Assembly (NCBI GenBank): GCA_038238245.1
Contig: JBBRXX010000013.1
Coordinates: forward strand, 1 to 64,000
Direction of reading: 5' to 3'
Source: DASQHW01 sp038238245
GTDB lineage: Bacteria; Actinomycetota; Acidimicrobiia; IMCC26256; PALSA-610
DNA: 64,000 nt
Shown: positions 26,717-35,587 of the stretch, one piece after another
Layout: every line of letters begins with the position of its first letter
Position numbering within the stretch: the stretch's first letter is position 1
Notes under the pieces: model-generated
What the model saw: only the letters and a program-made list of their open reading frames with translations
Database searches by the model: none
Told to the model about the DNA's origin: nothing
Translations under genes and position numbers: made by a program

Positions 26717-26838
26717 GGCATCCTCCCGCGGTCTGCCTGCGATCGAGCTGCATGCTTCCCGGCACTCGTGTGCGCGTCAAGACGGTTCTCCGGTGCCCGA
26801 ATCCGGCGTCACGCGAGTCAGTTCGTGCGACCCCCCGA

Positions 26839-26852
26839 CGACAATATTGTCG
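26839..26852. promoter_or_regulatory. 14-bp perfect palindrome, candidate repressor operator
   Basis: CGACAATATTGTCG is a perfect, AT-centred palindrome in otherwise GC-rich DNA. It lies upstream of the BBE-like oxidase gene and just downstream of the acetyltransferase stop. Its length and composition fit TetR- or MarR-type operators, but no regulator gene is adjacent. Confidence 0.45.
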
Positions 26853-26870
26853 CCCTTCCTCGCAAAAGCC

Positions 26871-27356
26871 TCAGATGTCAGCGGTCGGTGCGAGGGCGGC
26901 GACGTAGATGGCCGACGGGTTGCCGGGCTGCCAGCCCGGGAGCGGATCGATCGTGTCGATCTGCACGAAGCCCCGGTGCTCCCAGAACGCTCGCGTTGCC
27001 TCGTACGGCGGGTAGTTCGCCGACGCGTCGAGCGTCTTCACCTCGACGACGGCGACACCATTGCGCGCGAGCTCCCCGAGGACGTGCTCGATCAGCGCCG
27101 TCCCCAGTCCGTTGCCGCGTAACGCGGGATGCACCGCGGCCCACGTGATCTCGGCCGCGGCCGTTGATCGCATCTCCACGATCGCGAACCCGACGACCTG
27201 TTCGTCGCGTGCGATGACCCACGCCCGGTCACGCGCGAGCCCGTCCCGCACAGTGGCCGGCACGTCGTCGGTGAAGAATTCGGGCATCGCCGTGACGATG
27301 TTCGTGCACGCGTCCGCATCATCGCCGGTGGCAACCCGTACGACATCGACACTCAC
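26871..27356 (-). CDS. GNAT family N-acetyltransferase
   Basis: A 161-residue acetyltransferase with the acetyl-CoA loop VHPALRGNGLGTALIEHV (about residues 77-94) and the C-terminal strand-helix ATRAFWEHRGFVQIDTI. No signal peptide. The C-terminal LPGWQPGNPSAIYVAAL is characteristic of GNATs acting on small polar amines, but the substrate is unknown. It is divergent from the RidA gene, with only 32 bp between the starts. Confidence 0.88.
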   Translation of the reverse strand: MSVDVVRVATGDDADACTNIVTAMPEFFTDDVPATVRDGLARDRAWVIARDEQVVGFAIVEMRSTAAAEITWAAVHPALRGNGLGTALIEHVLGELARNGVAVVEVKTLDASANYPPYEATRAFWEHRGFVQIDTIDPLPGWQPGNPSAIYVAALAPTADI

Positions 27357-27388
27357 GTCGTCATTCTCGCCGAGGTAGCGTCCCGAGC

Positions 27389-27847
27389 GTGCCGAAAATC
27401 GAGGACCGACTCGCCGAGATCGGCATCGTGTTGCCGGATCCGTTCCCGCCCGTCGCCAACTATGTGTCGTGCTCGCGGCTCGGTGACGTCCTGTACCTCG
27501 GCGGGCACGGGCCCGTCGACGGCACGCGCACCGTGGTGGGCAAGGTCGGCACCGACCTGACGCTCGAGCAGGCCCGGGAAGCGGCGCGCCTGACCGCGCT
27601 GTCGATGATCGCGACGATGCGCGCCGAGCTCGGTGACCTCGACCGCGTGCGGCGCATCGTGAAGGTGTTCGGCATGGTGAACGTCGGGCCCGGCTTCGAC
27701 AACACGCCCGCGGTCATCGACGGTTGCTCGGACGTGCTCGTCGACGTGTTCGGCGACGCGGGCCGGCACACGCGCACGGCGATCGGCGTCGCCGCGCTGC
27801 CATACGGGATCGCGGTCGAGATCGAGCTGATCGCCGAGGTCGACTGA
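27389..27847 (+). CDS. RidA/YjgF family protein (enamine/imine deaminase type)
   Basis: A 152-residue protein of the RidA superfamily; members form trimers and hydrolyse reactive enamines and imines. The family pattern is visible in VLYLGGHGPVDGT, LEQAREAARLTALSMIATMR and AVIDGCSDVLVDVFGDAGRHTRTAIGVAALP (here broken up), with the catalytic Arg expected in GRHTRTAIG near residue 130. It is longer than core RidA (about 130) and resembles the sub-group near amino acid catabolic genes. The next gene starts 14 bp downstream. Confidence 0.88.
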   Translation: MPKIEDRLAEIGIVLPDPFPPVANYVSCSRLGDVLYLGGHGPVDGTRTVVGKVGTDLTLEQAREAARLTALSMIATMRAELGDLDRVRRIVKVFGMVNVGPGFDNTPAVIDGCSDVLVDVFGDAGRHTRTAIGVAALPYGIAVEIELIAEVD

Positions 27848-27861
27848 ACGGGGAGCTGACG

Positions 27862-28272
27862 ATGAAGACGCACAGCCTCAGCCATGTTGCGATGAGCGTG
27901 CCGCCGGGAACGTTGACGGACGCGTACCGCAAGGAAGTGCTCGACTTCTACGGCGCGCTGCTGGGGTGGCGTGAGATGGAGGCGCTGCGCCTGCCCGACC
28001 GCCTCACGATCGCGGTGGGGCGCGGGTGCTACGTGAACGTGCGCGAGCGGGACGACGCGATGAGCGCCACGGGCTACGAGCACTTCGGCGTGCTCGTACG
28101 CTCCGCCGACGACCTCGACCACGTGGTGCACGAGCTCCGGACGAAGCATCCGCAGATCACGCTCCCGCCGGAGTCGACGACCGAGGGCGGTTTCCGGACG
28201 ATCCGGTTCCAGCACCTGCTGCCGCTGGCCGTCGAAGTCCAGTACTTCCCGGACGTCGCGCCGCCCGCGTAA
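27862..28272 (+). CDS. VOC-superfamily (glyoxalase/dioxygenase-like) protein
   Basis: A 136-residue protein with one vicinal-oxygen-chelate module pair: LSHVAMSVP opens with a metal-ligand His, VLDFYGALLGWREME forms the helix, YEHFGVLVRS gives the second His, and VEVQYFPD closes the barrel. It could be a glyoxalase, fosfomycin-resistance-like or dioxygenase relative. ATG 27862 has GGGGAG upstream. It is co-directional and close to the RidA gene. Confidence 0.82.
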   Translation: MKTHSLSHVAMSVPPGTLTDAYRKEVLDFYGALLGWREMEALRLPDRLTIAVGRGCYVNVRERDDAMSATGYEHFGVLVRSADDLDHVVHELRTKHPQITLPPESTTEGGFRTIRFQHLLPLAVEVQYFPDVAPPA

Positions 28273-28281
28273 CGCGAACCC

Positions 28282-28581
28282 TCAGTCGCGGCGGGCCGGG
28301 CGTTCGACGTCGGGCGCGAGCGCGTCGGCCAGCCGTTGGATCGCCGCGGTCAGCTCCTGGGTGTGGAGGTCGTCGGTGCGGAGCTGATCGGTCACCACGA
28401 GGCTGACACCGATCGCCGACAGCAGCACCAACGCCATGCCCGCGGACGCGAGATAGGGGAGTTGATGGTTGAGCGACGGCTCGAGGCTCAGCTTCATGTA
28501 GCCGACGATGCCGACGACGGCCGCCGCGGCGAGACACGCCACACCGACGACGAGCCGCCAGCGGCCAGTGGTGTCAGTCAC
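28282..28581 (-). CDS. Small two-helix membrane protein (99 aa)
   Basis: A 99-residue protein with two membrane segments (about residues 9-28 and 44-65) and a charged cytoplasmic C-terminus (DDLHTQELTAAIQRLADAL) that is coiled-coil-like. A GGAGGATC ribosome binding site precedes ATG 28581. It lies 55 bp downstream of livF on the same strand, so it may be the last gene of the transporter operon. Function unknown. Confidence 0.6.
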   Translation of the reverse strand: MTDTTGRWRLVVGVACLAAAAVVGIVGYMKLSLEPSLNHQLPYLASAGMALVLLSAIGVSLVVTDQLRTDDLHTQELTAAIQRLADALAPDVERPARRD

Positions 28582-28636
28582 AGATGATCCTCCTGCACGT
28601 GATCGGAAATCGCATTTGCATGTCGATGCCGGCCCT

Positions 28637-29380
28637 TTATCCGGTGGCGCGCTTGCCGAGGTACGCGTCGCGGAGCCGGCCTTGCATGGCGCGCATCTCG
28701 GCGCCCTCGGCGCGGTCGACGACCTGGCCCTTCTCGAGCACGAACGCCCGGTCGGCGAGGTCGAGGGCGCCCGCGTTCTGCTCGACGAGCAGCACCGCGG
28801 TGCCCGACGTCCGTCGCACGTCGGCGATCAGCGCGAACACCGTCTCGGTCATGACCGGCGACAGACCGAGCGACGCCTCGTCGACGAGCAAGAGCCGGGG
28901 GCTGCTCATCAACGCGCGGGCGACCGCGAGCATCTGCTGCTGGCCGCCCGACAATCGCCCCGCCTTCTGCTCGCGCCGCTCGCCGAGGATCGGAAACGAT
29001 GCGTACGCGCGGTCGGTCGCCTCCGCCACCGCGCGGCGGTCGCGGATCGCGTAGCCGCCCATCTCGAGGTTCTCCGCCACGGTGAGATCACGGAGCATGC
29101 CGCGTCCTTCGGGCACGACGCTGATGCCGCGCGCGACGAGCGATTCGGTGCGTTCGCGCGTCACGTCTTGACCGGCGAAGCGGACGCGACCACCCGTCTT
29201 TCGCAGCTGACCCGTGATCGCCCGCAGTGTCGTGGTCTTGCCGGCGCCGTTGGAGCCCATCAGCGCAACCACTTCTCCGGCGCGCACGTCGAGGTCCACG
29301 TTGAACAGCACCTGCAACGATCCGTAGCCCGAGCACAGGTTCTCGACGGCCAACAGCGTCTCCACCGGCGCGCCATTCAT
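28637..29380 (-). CDS. livF: Branched-chain amino-acid-type ABC transporter ATP-binding protein LivF
   Basis: A 247-residue ATPase. Walker A GSNGAGKTT (about 42-50), signature LSGGQQQM (about 143-150), Walker B LLLVDEASLGLSP (about 162-174). The region VARGISVVPEGRGMLRDLTV is diagnostic for the LivF type. The start overlaps the livMG stop by ATGA. It pairs with the LivG part of the fusion protein to drive uptake of branched-chain amino acids or related amides. Confidence 0.95.
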   Translation of the reverse strand: MNGAPVETLLAVENLCSGYGSLQVLFNVDLDVRAGEVVALMGSNGAGKTTTLRAITGQLRKTGGRVRFAGQDVTRERTESLVARGISVVPEGRGMLRDLTVAENLEMGGYAIRDRRAVAEATDRAYASFPILGERREQKAGRLSGGQQQMLAVARALMSSPRLLLVDEASLGLSPVMTETVFALIADVRRTSGTAVLLVEQNAGALDLADRAFVLEKGQVVDRAEGAEMRAMQGRLRDAYLGKRATG

Positions 29381-31206
29381 TGCCCGACCCCGCCGCTCGC
29401 GGCGCCGGCGCCGAGGAACGATTCCACGACCCGCGGGTCGGCCGTCACGTCGAGGGGCTTGCCTTCGGCGATGAGGACACCCGACTCGAGGCAGTACGCG
29501 TAGTCGCACACGCGCGCGACGAGCGGCACGTGGTGCTCGACGATGACGAGCGTCAGGTCGAGCTCGTCCCGGATGGCGAGAAAGCGGTCGCCGAGCGCAT
29601 GGGACTCCTCGGGGCCGAGCCCGGCGGTTGCCTCGTCGAGCAACAGCAGGTCGGGCCCGGCCGCGACGGCCGCCGCGATCTCGACGATGCGCATCGTGCC
29701 GTACGGCAGCGAGCCCACGCGCTCGCGCGCGAGATGATCGAGCCCGAAGACTTCGAGGGCGATGCCGCCACGCCGGCGCAGCTCGTGCTCGGTCCGCACC
29801 GAGCCGCCGAGTCCGAGGATGCCGACCGCCGCGGCGTAGCGCGCCAGCCACGTCTGGGAGAGCAGCAGGTTCTCCTGCACGCTCTCGGCGCGCACCAGCC
29901 CGAGGTCCTGGAACGTGCGCGCGGTGCCGAGCGCGCTCCGGATCGATGCGGGACGGCCGACCAGCTCGACGCCGCGGAAGCGAATGGAGCCCGTGACCGG
30001 CGCGAGCCCCGACACGGCATTGAAGAACGTGGATTTGCCGGCACCGTTGGCGCCGATGAGGCCGACGATCTCACCTCTGCGCACCTCGAGCGAGACGCCA
30101 TCGAGCGCGCTCACGCCGCCGTACTCGACGCGCACGTCGTGCGCCTCCAGCAGCGCGGACACCGGCATGCGCAACGAGAGCTGACGCTCGACGTGCGGGA
30201 GCAGCGCAGCATCCGCGGCGTCTGCGTCGACGACGCGCGGCCGCGGTTCCGGTCGCTCGCGTCCGCCGCCGACCATACGATCGAGAAGCCGGCCCGCCGC
30301 GCGGTACAGGCCGCCGATTCCCTCCGGCGCGACGACGACCGCGACCACGAGCAGCGCCGCGGACCCGATGGGCACGATGCGGTCGGCTTTCAGATCCGTG
30401 AACGGAATCGTCGAGATGAACTGCGGGAGTCCTTTCACCACCACGGCTGCGGTCACGATCCCGGCCGCGGAACCGGTGCCGCCGACGACGAGGATCGCGA
30501 CCAGCTGCAGTGACTCGAGCAGCAGGAAGGGGTCCTTGGCGCTGATCGATCCCGCCTTGAGGGCGAACAGGCTGCCGCCCAAGCCGACGATCGCGCCCGA
30601 GATCGCGTACGCGAGCAGCTTGCTCGGGCCGGGCTCGACCCCGAAGACCCGCGCCCGGTCCTCGATGTCGCGCACCGCGAGGAACGTTCGGCCCGCCTTG
30701 GTCACCGCGACACGGTGGCGGACGACGAGGACGAGCGCGAGCAGCACCAACGCGAAGAGATACAGCCGAATGTCGGTGCGCAAGAAGCTCGGCCGTTCCC
30801 AGGTGCGGCCAGCGGCGGTGACGTCGGTGCGCGTGAACAGGAAGACGTCGGCGAACCCCTGGAACGCGAGTGTGGTGATCGCGACCTGGAGGCCGCGGAT
30901 GCGCAGCGACGGCAGGCCGGCGATGGTGGCGGCCGCGGCAGTCGTCGCGACCGCGACAAGGATCGCCACCGGCCACGGCGCACCGCGGCTGCCGACGTTG
31001 ATGGCGGTGAACGCGCCGATACCGAGGAAGGCGGCGTGGGCGAGCGAGAGCTCGCCGGTGCGCGCGACCAGGACGTCCAGCCCGAGCGCCGCGATCGCGG
31101 TCACGATCACGCCGACGAGGATCGACAGCTTCACGTCGCCGAGCAGCAACGACCCGCCGATCGCGGCGAGCACGACGATCACCGTGGCAACGCGTGATGC
31201 CGGCAC
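29377..31206 (-). CDS. Fused LivM permease - LivG ATP-binding protein
   Basis: A 609-residue fusion. The first 290-320 residues form a LivM-type permease with about nine membrane helices (SLAHAAFLGIGAFTAINVG; VLAVRDIEDRARVFGVEPG as ..FLAVRDIEDRA). Residues about 355-600 form a LivG ATPase with Walker A GANGAGKST, signature region LPYGTMRIVEIAAAV and Walker B LLLLDEATAGLGPEE. A linker of about 40 residues (GGRERPEPRPRVVDADAAD) joins them. GTG 31206 lies 1 base after the livH stop, which decides the start; the longer frame upstream is shadow. Fused LivMG is known in Actinobacteria and fixes one-to-one stoichiometry of these two parts. Confidence 0.93.
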   Translation of the reverse strand: MPASRVATVIVVLAAIGGSLLLGDVKLSILVGVIVTAIAALGLDVLVARTGELSLAHAAFLGIGAFTAINVGSRGAPWPVAILVAVATTAAAATIAGLPSLRIRGLQVAITTLAFQGFADVFLFTRTDVTAAGRTWERPSFLRTDIRLYLFALVLLALVLVVRHRVAVTKAGRTFLAVRDIEDRARVFGVEPGPSKLLAYAISGAIVGLGGSLFALKAGSISAKDPFLLLESLQLVAILVVGGTGSAAGIVTAAVVVKGLPQFISTIPFTDLKADRIVPIGSAALLVVAVVVAPEGIGGLYRAAGRLLDRMVGGGRERPEPRPRVVDADAADAALLPHVERQLSLRMPVSALLEAHDVRVEYGGVSALDGVSLEVRRGEIVGLIGANGAGKSTFFNAVSGLAPVTGSIRFRGVELVGRPASIRSALGTARTFQDLGLVRAESVQENLLLSQTWLARYAAAVGILGLGGSVRTEHELRRRGGIALEVFGLDHLARERVGSLPYGTMRIVEIAAAVAAGPDLLLLDEATAGLGPEESHALGDRFLAIRDELDLTLVIVEHHVPLVARVCDYAYCLESGVLIAEGKPLDVTADPRVVESFLGAGAASGGVGQ

Positions 31207-31207
31207 C

Positions 31208-32092
31208 TCAGGTCGCGCCTTCGGTGCCGAGCAGGCCCTGCGGCCGTATGACGAGTGTCGCGATGACGAGCAGCAGCACCGAGAGCTCCGCGGTGCCCGA
31301 GGTCGTGAACTGCCCACCGACGACCGCTTCGAGCACACCGACCAGCAGGCTTCCGAAGATGGCGCCCCAGATCGAGTCGAGGCCGCCGATCACCGCGCCC
31401 GCGAGGGCGCGGAGTGAGAACTTCGTCATCGCGAACGGAGTGAGCCCACCGAACGCGGGTCCGAGCAGCGCGGCGGCGAGGCCGGCCAGCGCGCCCGCCG
31501 CCACCCACGCGAAGCGATACACGCGGTTCACCCGGACGCCCATCAACTGCGCGACGGTGCTGTCGCCCGTGGTGGCGCGCACTGCGAGCCCGAACCGCGT
31601 GCGCGAGAAGAACAGATAGATCGCGAGCGCGACGACGGCGGCCGCCGCGAGCGCGACGATGCGCGGCGCGATGAGCGTGGCACCGAGCACCGTGACCTTC
31701 CACTCGCCGACCGGTGACGGCGCGAACTGCGTCGCGGTGCCGAACAGCTCCTTTTCGAGGAGGGCGAGGAACAGCGCGATCCCGAGCGTGGCGATGAGCG
31801 CATCGAGCGGCGGCCGGTCGACGAGCGGACGGATCACGATCCGTTCGATCAGTCCACCGAGCAGCGCACCGATGACGACCGCGATCACCAGCGTGGCGAA
31901 GCGCGCCGGATGCCAGCCGAGCCCCGGGATGCCCCGCGCCGCCCAGCGCAAGCCGATGAAGAACCCGAAGGCGCCGATTTCACCTTGCGCGATCGAGAGG
32001 ACGCGCGTGCACTTGAAGATCAACACGACGCCGACGGCGACGAGCGCATAGGCCGCGCCCGCCGACAGGCCCGTGATGATCCGGGCCAGCAC
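31208..32092 (-). CDS. livH: Branched-chain amino-acid-type ABC transporter permease LivH
   Basis: A 294-residue permease with about eight membrane segments. The opening ITGLSAGAAYALVAVGVVLIF and VLSIAQGEIGAFG, and the C-terminal SLRALAGAVIGGLDSIWGAIFG (EAA-like loop), mark the LivH family. It forms the membrane channel with the LivM half of the neighbouring fusion. It starts 3 bp after the substrate-binding protein gene ends. Confidence 0.94.
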   Translation of the reverse strand: MLARIITGLSAGAAYALVAVGVVLIFKCTRVLSIAQGEIGAFGFFIGLRWAARGIPGLGWHPARFATLVIAVVIGALLGGLIERIVIRPLVDRPPLDALIATLGIALFLALLEKELFGTATQFAPSPVGEWKVTVLGATLIAPRIVALAAAAVVALAIYLFFSRTRFGLAVRATTGDSTVAQLMGVRVNRVYRFAWVAAGALAGLAAALLGPAFGGLTPFAMTKFSLRALAGAVIGGLDSIWGAIFGSLLVGVLEAVVGGQFTTSGTAELSVLLLVIATLVIRPQGLLGTEGAT

Positions 32093-32095
32093 GGC

Positions 32096-33352
32096 TCAGA
32101 ACCCCCCGGTGAAGTCGTGCTCGAGCACCCAGTGGCCGCCGTCTTCCTTCAGCACCGCGACGACATTGGCACCTTCGCGCACGCCGTCGTCGAACGCGAT
32201 CGGCGCCCAGATGTCGGGCCGGAAGTGCATGTGCTGCACCGCGTCCCGGAACGAGTTCTGGCCGAGGGTCGGCTTGGCGTCCTGCAGTCCCTTCGCCACG
32301 ATCTGTCCCACGCCCCAGCCGACGAGGCCGAGATCGTCGGGCGTCGCGCCCGGGTTTTGTGCCACGTACGCCTTCTTGTACGTGTCGGTGCGCGGATCGG
32401 CGAGCGGGAGCCACGGGCTGAACGCGTGGGCGCCCTTCAACGACTTCGGCCCGACCGCGAACGTGAGGTCGAACGCCCACGAGATCGAGTTGGCGAACCA
32501 CGTGGGATGGAAGCCCGTCGAATCGGCCTGGTTCGCGAGCGCGGCTGCGGTCGTCGGCGCCATATAGAGCCAGACCGCGGTCGCGCCCGAGTTCGACAGC
32601 GCGAGCGCCTCGTTCGAGAAGTCGTTCTGCTGGCCCTCCACCGTCTTGGCGTACGCGAGGTCCGCGTTGAGCGCCTTGACCTCCTTGGTGAACTCGTTGC
32701 GGCCGGGATCGAGGGTCGGGGTGTTCTCCGACACGATCGCGACCTTCTTGGCGCCCAGGACCTTGACGAAGTAGTCCGCGACGAGCTTGCCCTGCACCGC
32801 GTGGTCGATCGTGACCCCGAACGTCCATACCTGATCCGCCGCGAGGTTCGCCGGCGTCTGGATCTCGATGTTCGGGACCTTCCGGGAGTTCAGGTATTCG
32901 CCGATCGCCTGCTGGTTCTCGAGGCGGTCGAGCACGACCACCGCGAAGACGTGATCCTCTTCGATCAGCTTCTTGGCCTTGTCCTTGCCGACCTCGGCCT
33001 GCGACTGCGTGTCCTCGATGACCACCTTCACCTTGCGGCCGGCGATGCCGTTGCGCGCGTTGAGGTAGTTCCAATAGGCGTTGACGCCCTTGTCGAACTG
33101 CACGGGGATCGGCGCCGCGCCCGTGATCGGCAACAGGTACCCGATCTTGATCTCGGTGGCGGTGATGCCCGTCGTCGGGCCCGGCCCGGTCTCGCCACTG
33201 CCGACGGTCGTGGGCGGCGACGTTGCCGCGGGACCGCTCGCCACCGGTGCGCCCGCCGGCGCGCCCGACTCCTCGTGACCTTTGAACCGGGCGCCACACC
33301 CGCTCGTGACGAACGCCAAGCACACGACGACGGCGACCATGCGGCGGTGCAT
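32096..33352 (-). CDS. ABC transporter substrate-binding lipoprotein (Peripla_BP_6/LivJK type)
   Basis: A 418-residue lipoprotein with lipobox at Cys19 (VTSGCGAR) and a Pro/Ala/Gly/Thr linker to about residue 65. The type I periplasmic binding fold starts at EIKIGYLLPITGAAPIP; the hinge region includes VAIVSENTPTLDPGRNEF and FANSISWAFDLTFAVG. It should deliver ligand to LivH/LivMG/LivF encoded just downstream. The ligand may be a branched-chain amino acid, amide or aromatic acid; the pocket residues cannot be assigned by eye. Confidence 0.93.
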   Translation of the reverse strand: MHRRMVAVVVCLAFVTSGCGARFKGHEESGAPAGAPVASGPAATSPPTTVGSGETGPGPTTGITATEIKIGYLLPITGAAPIPVQFDKGVNAYWNYLNARNGIAGRKVKVVIEDTQSQAEVGKDKAKKLIEEDHVFAVVVLDRLENQQAIGEYLNSRKVPNIEIQTPANLAADQVWTFGVTIDHAVQGKLVADYFVKVLGAKKVAIVSENTPTLDPGRNEFTKEVKALNADLAYAKTVEGQQNDFSNEALALSNSGATAVWLYMAPTTAAALANQADSTGFHPTWFANSISWAFDLTFAVGPKSLKGAHAFSPWLPLADPRTDTYKKAYVAQNPGATPDDLGLVGWGVGQIVAKGLQDAKPTLGQNSFRDAVQHMHFRPDIWAPIAFDDGVREGANVVAVLKEDGGHWVLEHDFTGGF

Positions 33353-33382
33353 GCAGTGCCTCCCGGAGCGAGTTGCGAAACG

Positions 33383-34354
33383 CTACATCCGGCGCGCGTC
33401 CGGTGCGCTGGTCAGCGTCTCGAGGATCTCGCGCATGTGGTCGACGTAGAGCGCGTGCCCTTCGCCGGGACACGTGTGCATCGTGGCGTTCGGGATCAGC
33501 GCGGCTTGGAGCCTGCCCTGGCCGATCGGGATGTTGCGATCGCGGTCGCCGTGCCAGAGGTGCACCGGCACCGCGATGTCCTCGAGCCGGAAACCCCAGT
33601 CGCGCACCCCGATCGCCATGTCCTGCATCGTCGAGCGCCCGATGTCGGCGGACACGAAGCGGACCTCCTCGAGGATGCTCGCTCGGATCTCCGGTCGCGC
33701 CATCACGGCGTCGTCCGGCGCCGGCAACTTCGACAGGAACACGTCGACCGCTCGCTCCGGCCTGTTGCGGGAACGGGCGAGGACCGCGGCGGCCACCGGA
33801 CGCACGAGCACCCTCCAGAGACCGACCGCGACCGGGTCCCACGACACGGGCCAGCTCCGGCACACTGCGTCGACCACCCGGTTGTTCACGAGCATGCCTT
33901 CGGTGAGCGCGGGATCGTCGAGTCCCAGCGCGGGCGCAGCCCCGCTGATGAGGCCGCACACCGTGACCCGACGCGGAAGGAAGCGCGCGCACGCGGCCGC
34001 GTGCGGACCGCCGCTCGAATGACCGGCGACGGCGAACGTGTCGACGCCCAAATGGTCGGCCAGCTGGGCGATGTCTTCCGCGAAGTCCGCGTACGTGCGC
34101 CGCGGGTGGTAACTGCTACGCCCGTAGCCGGGCCGGTCCAAGGAGATCAGGCGGACGTGCGCGTCGGTCGCCGCGGCGCTGACCGGGACGAACTGGCCGG
34201 CACTCCCGGGCGCGCCGTGAAAGATGCACACGGGTCGGCCATCGGAGTCGCCGAGCTCCAGCCAGGCGAGATCGCGGCCGTCCGCCAACCGGATCACCCG
34301 CGTGTCGAGGGGCTGCACTGGCGAACGTTTGCACCCGGGCCGGAAGCGGAGCAA
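33383..34354 (-). CDS. Alpha/beta-fold hydrolase
   Basis: A 323-residue hydrolase with nucleophile elbow VAGHSSGGPHA (about residue 112), oxyanion strand VCIFHGAPGSAGQ (about 42) and C-terminal GEGHALYVDHM carrying the likely catalytic His. The lid region contains VRDWGFRLEDIAVPVHLWHGD, and the same DWGF-L-DI-VPV-WHGD pattern occurs in the hydrolase at 51283, so the two are paralogues. Starts at 34354 or GTG 34318 are both possible. It is divergent from the hydrolase at 34373, with a very short shared promoter region. Substrate unknown. Confidence 0.85.
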   Translation of the reverse strand: MLRFRPGCKRSPVQPLDTRVIRLADGRDLAWLELGDSDGRPVCIFHGAPGSAGQFVPVSAAATDAHVRLISLDRPGYGRSSYHPRRTYADFAEDIAQLADHLGVDTFAVAGHSSGGPHAAACARFLPRRVTVCGLISGAAPALGLDDPALTEGMLVNNRVVDAVCRSWPVSWDPVAVGLWRVLVRPVAAAVLARSRNRPERAVDVFLSKLPAPDDAVMARPEIRASILEEVRFVSADIGRSTMQDMAIGVRDWGFRLEDIAVPVHLWHGDRDRNIPIGQGRLQAALIPNATMHTCPGEGHALYVDHMREILETLTSAPDARRM

Positions 34355-34372
34355 GCATCACCGGGCGTGACG

Positions 34373-35119
34373 ATGGACCGCTTCGCATCGTTCGACGGGC
34401 TCGAGATCGCGTTCACGGTCATGGGCACCGGACCGGACACGCTCCTCATGCACGGCTTCGCGGCCGACGCGGCCGGGAACTGGATCGCGCCCGGCGTCGC
34501 CGACGCATTGGTGGCCGCGGGTCGGAGGGTGATCCTGTACGACGCCCGCGGTCATGGCGCGTCGGGCAAGCCGCATGATGCGGCCGCGTACGAGAACCAG
34601 GCAATGGTCCACGATGCCTCCGCCCTCCTTGGTCACCTCGGGATCACGGCCGTCGACGTCGTCGGCTACTCGATGGGCGCGATCGTCGCGACCCGCTTCG
34701 TCCCGACCGAGCCCCGCGTCCGGTCGCTCGTGCTCGGCGGCATCGGGGGACGGCTCGTGTCCGGCCGTCCGTTGAATCGCGCGTTGATCGCGAGCGCGCT
34801 CTCGGCGTCGCCGGGTACGAAGATCGGCGACCGGTCGGCCCGTGCCTTTCGCCGGTTCGCGGAGCGGAGTGGCAACGACCTGGACGCGCTCGCCGCGATC
34901 CAGCGCGTCCCCCGCCATGCGGCCGCGGGCCCATTGGACGAGATCCGTGTCCCGACCCTCGTCGTCGCCGGGGTGGACGACACGCTCGCCGGACCGCCGG
35001 ACGAGCTCGCCGCGCGCATCCCGAACGCGATTGCGCGCACCGTTCCCGGCGATCACCTCTCCGCAGTCGCCAAACCCGAGTTCACCGCCGCGATCCTGGA
35101 GTTCCTGAGGCGTGTTTGA
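34373..35119 (+). CDS. Alpha/beta-fold hydrolase
   Basis: A 248-residue compact hydrolase. Oxyanion strand LLMHGFAADAAGNW, nucleophile elbow VVGYSMGAIVA (about residue 99), catalytic Asp in VVAGVDDTLAG and His in VPGDHLSAVAKP. The GYSMG elbow is common in haloperoxidase-like and lactonase-like enzymes. ATG 34373 is chosen because the fold starts there; a GTG 6 bases upstream is an alternative. Substrate unknown. Confidence 0.87.
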   Translation: MDRFASFDGLEIAFTVMGTGPDTLLMHGFAADAAGNWIAPGVADALVAAGRRVILYDARGHGASGKPHDAAAYENQAMVHDASALLGHLGITAVDVVGYSMGAIVATRFVPTEPRVRSLVLGGIGGRLVSGRPLNRALIASALSASPGTKIGDRSARAFRRFAERSGNDLDALAAIQRVPRHAAAGPLDEIRVPTLVVAGVDDTLAGPPDELAARIPNAIARTVPGDHLSAVAKPEFTAAILEFLRRV

Positions 35120-35152
35120 GGCTCGATTTTCGATTTCGAGCCTCAACACACG
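35111..35152. terminator. Palindromic terminator between convergent genes
   Basis: An 11-bp perfect stem (35116-35126 with 35136-35146) has a 9-base AT-rich loop, and after a one-base bulge a further 5 bp pair (CGTGT with ACACG). It overlaps the stop of the hydrolase at 35119 and precedes the convergent MmcQ gene end at 35166. Confidence 0.65.
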
Positions 35153-35165
35153 CCCGCCAACCGGT

Positions 35166-35531
35166 TCAGGCGTCCAGTTGGGCGGCGAGCTTGGCGGGGG
35201 CGACGCAGCGATAGGAGTCGGCGAGGATCTGCTTGATCTCCTGCCAGTCGACCTTGCGATCGAGCCGTACACCGATCCAGCCGCGGTGCCCCACGTAGGG
35301 CGGGACGTAGAAACGGTCGGGTTCTTCGTCGACGAGTTGCTGTTGCACGCCCGGCGGCGCCGCGCAGATCAAACCCAGAATTGCATCGCCGTGATGGTCG
35401 TCCCAGACGGTTGCCAATGTTTTCTTGTCGCGGATGAACCAGCTCGGCGCGCCGTGGCTCAAACGCTCGCTGACCTCGGGAAACGCCAGACAAAGACGTC
35501 GCACCTCGGCCACCGGATCCCGTTTCGGCAT
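35166..35531 (-). CDS. MmcQ/YjbR family protein
   Basis: A 121-residue protein of the MmcQ/YjbR (CyaY-like fold) family. Signatures are VRRLCLAFPEVSERLSHG, WFIRDKKTLATVWDD and the C-terminal IKQILADSYRCVAPAKLA. Members are often annotated as DNA-binding but the role is not established. It is a single gene convergent with the hydrolase at 34373. Confidence 0.88.
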   Translation of the reverse strand: MPKRDPVAEVRRLCLAFPEVSERLSHGAPSWFIRDKKTLATVWDDHHGDAILGLICAAPPGVQQQLVDEEPDRFYVPPYVGHRGWIGVRLDRKVDWQEIKQILADSYRCVAPAKLAAQLDA

Positions 35532-35587
35532 GCCGCGATTCTGCCCGGTGTCACGAGCTGTCGGGAAACCGTCGGTTACTGCACCTC

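Noticed and set aside
31910..34372. Upstream open extension of the hydrolase frame on the plus strand over the transporter genes
   Set aside because: It is antisense to the substrate-binding protein and a hydrolase; the real protein starts at 34373.
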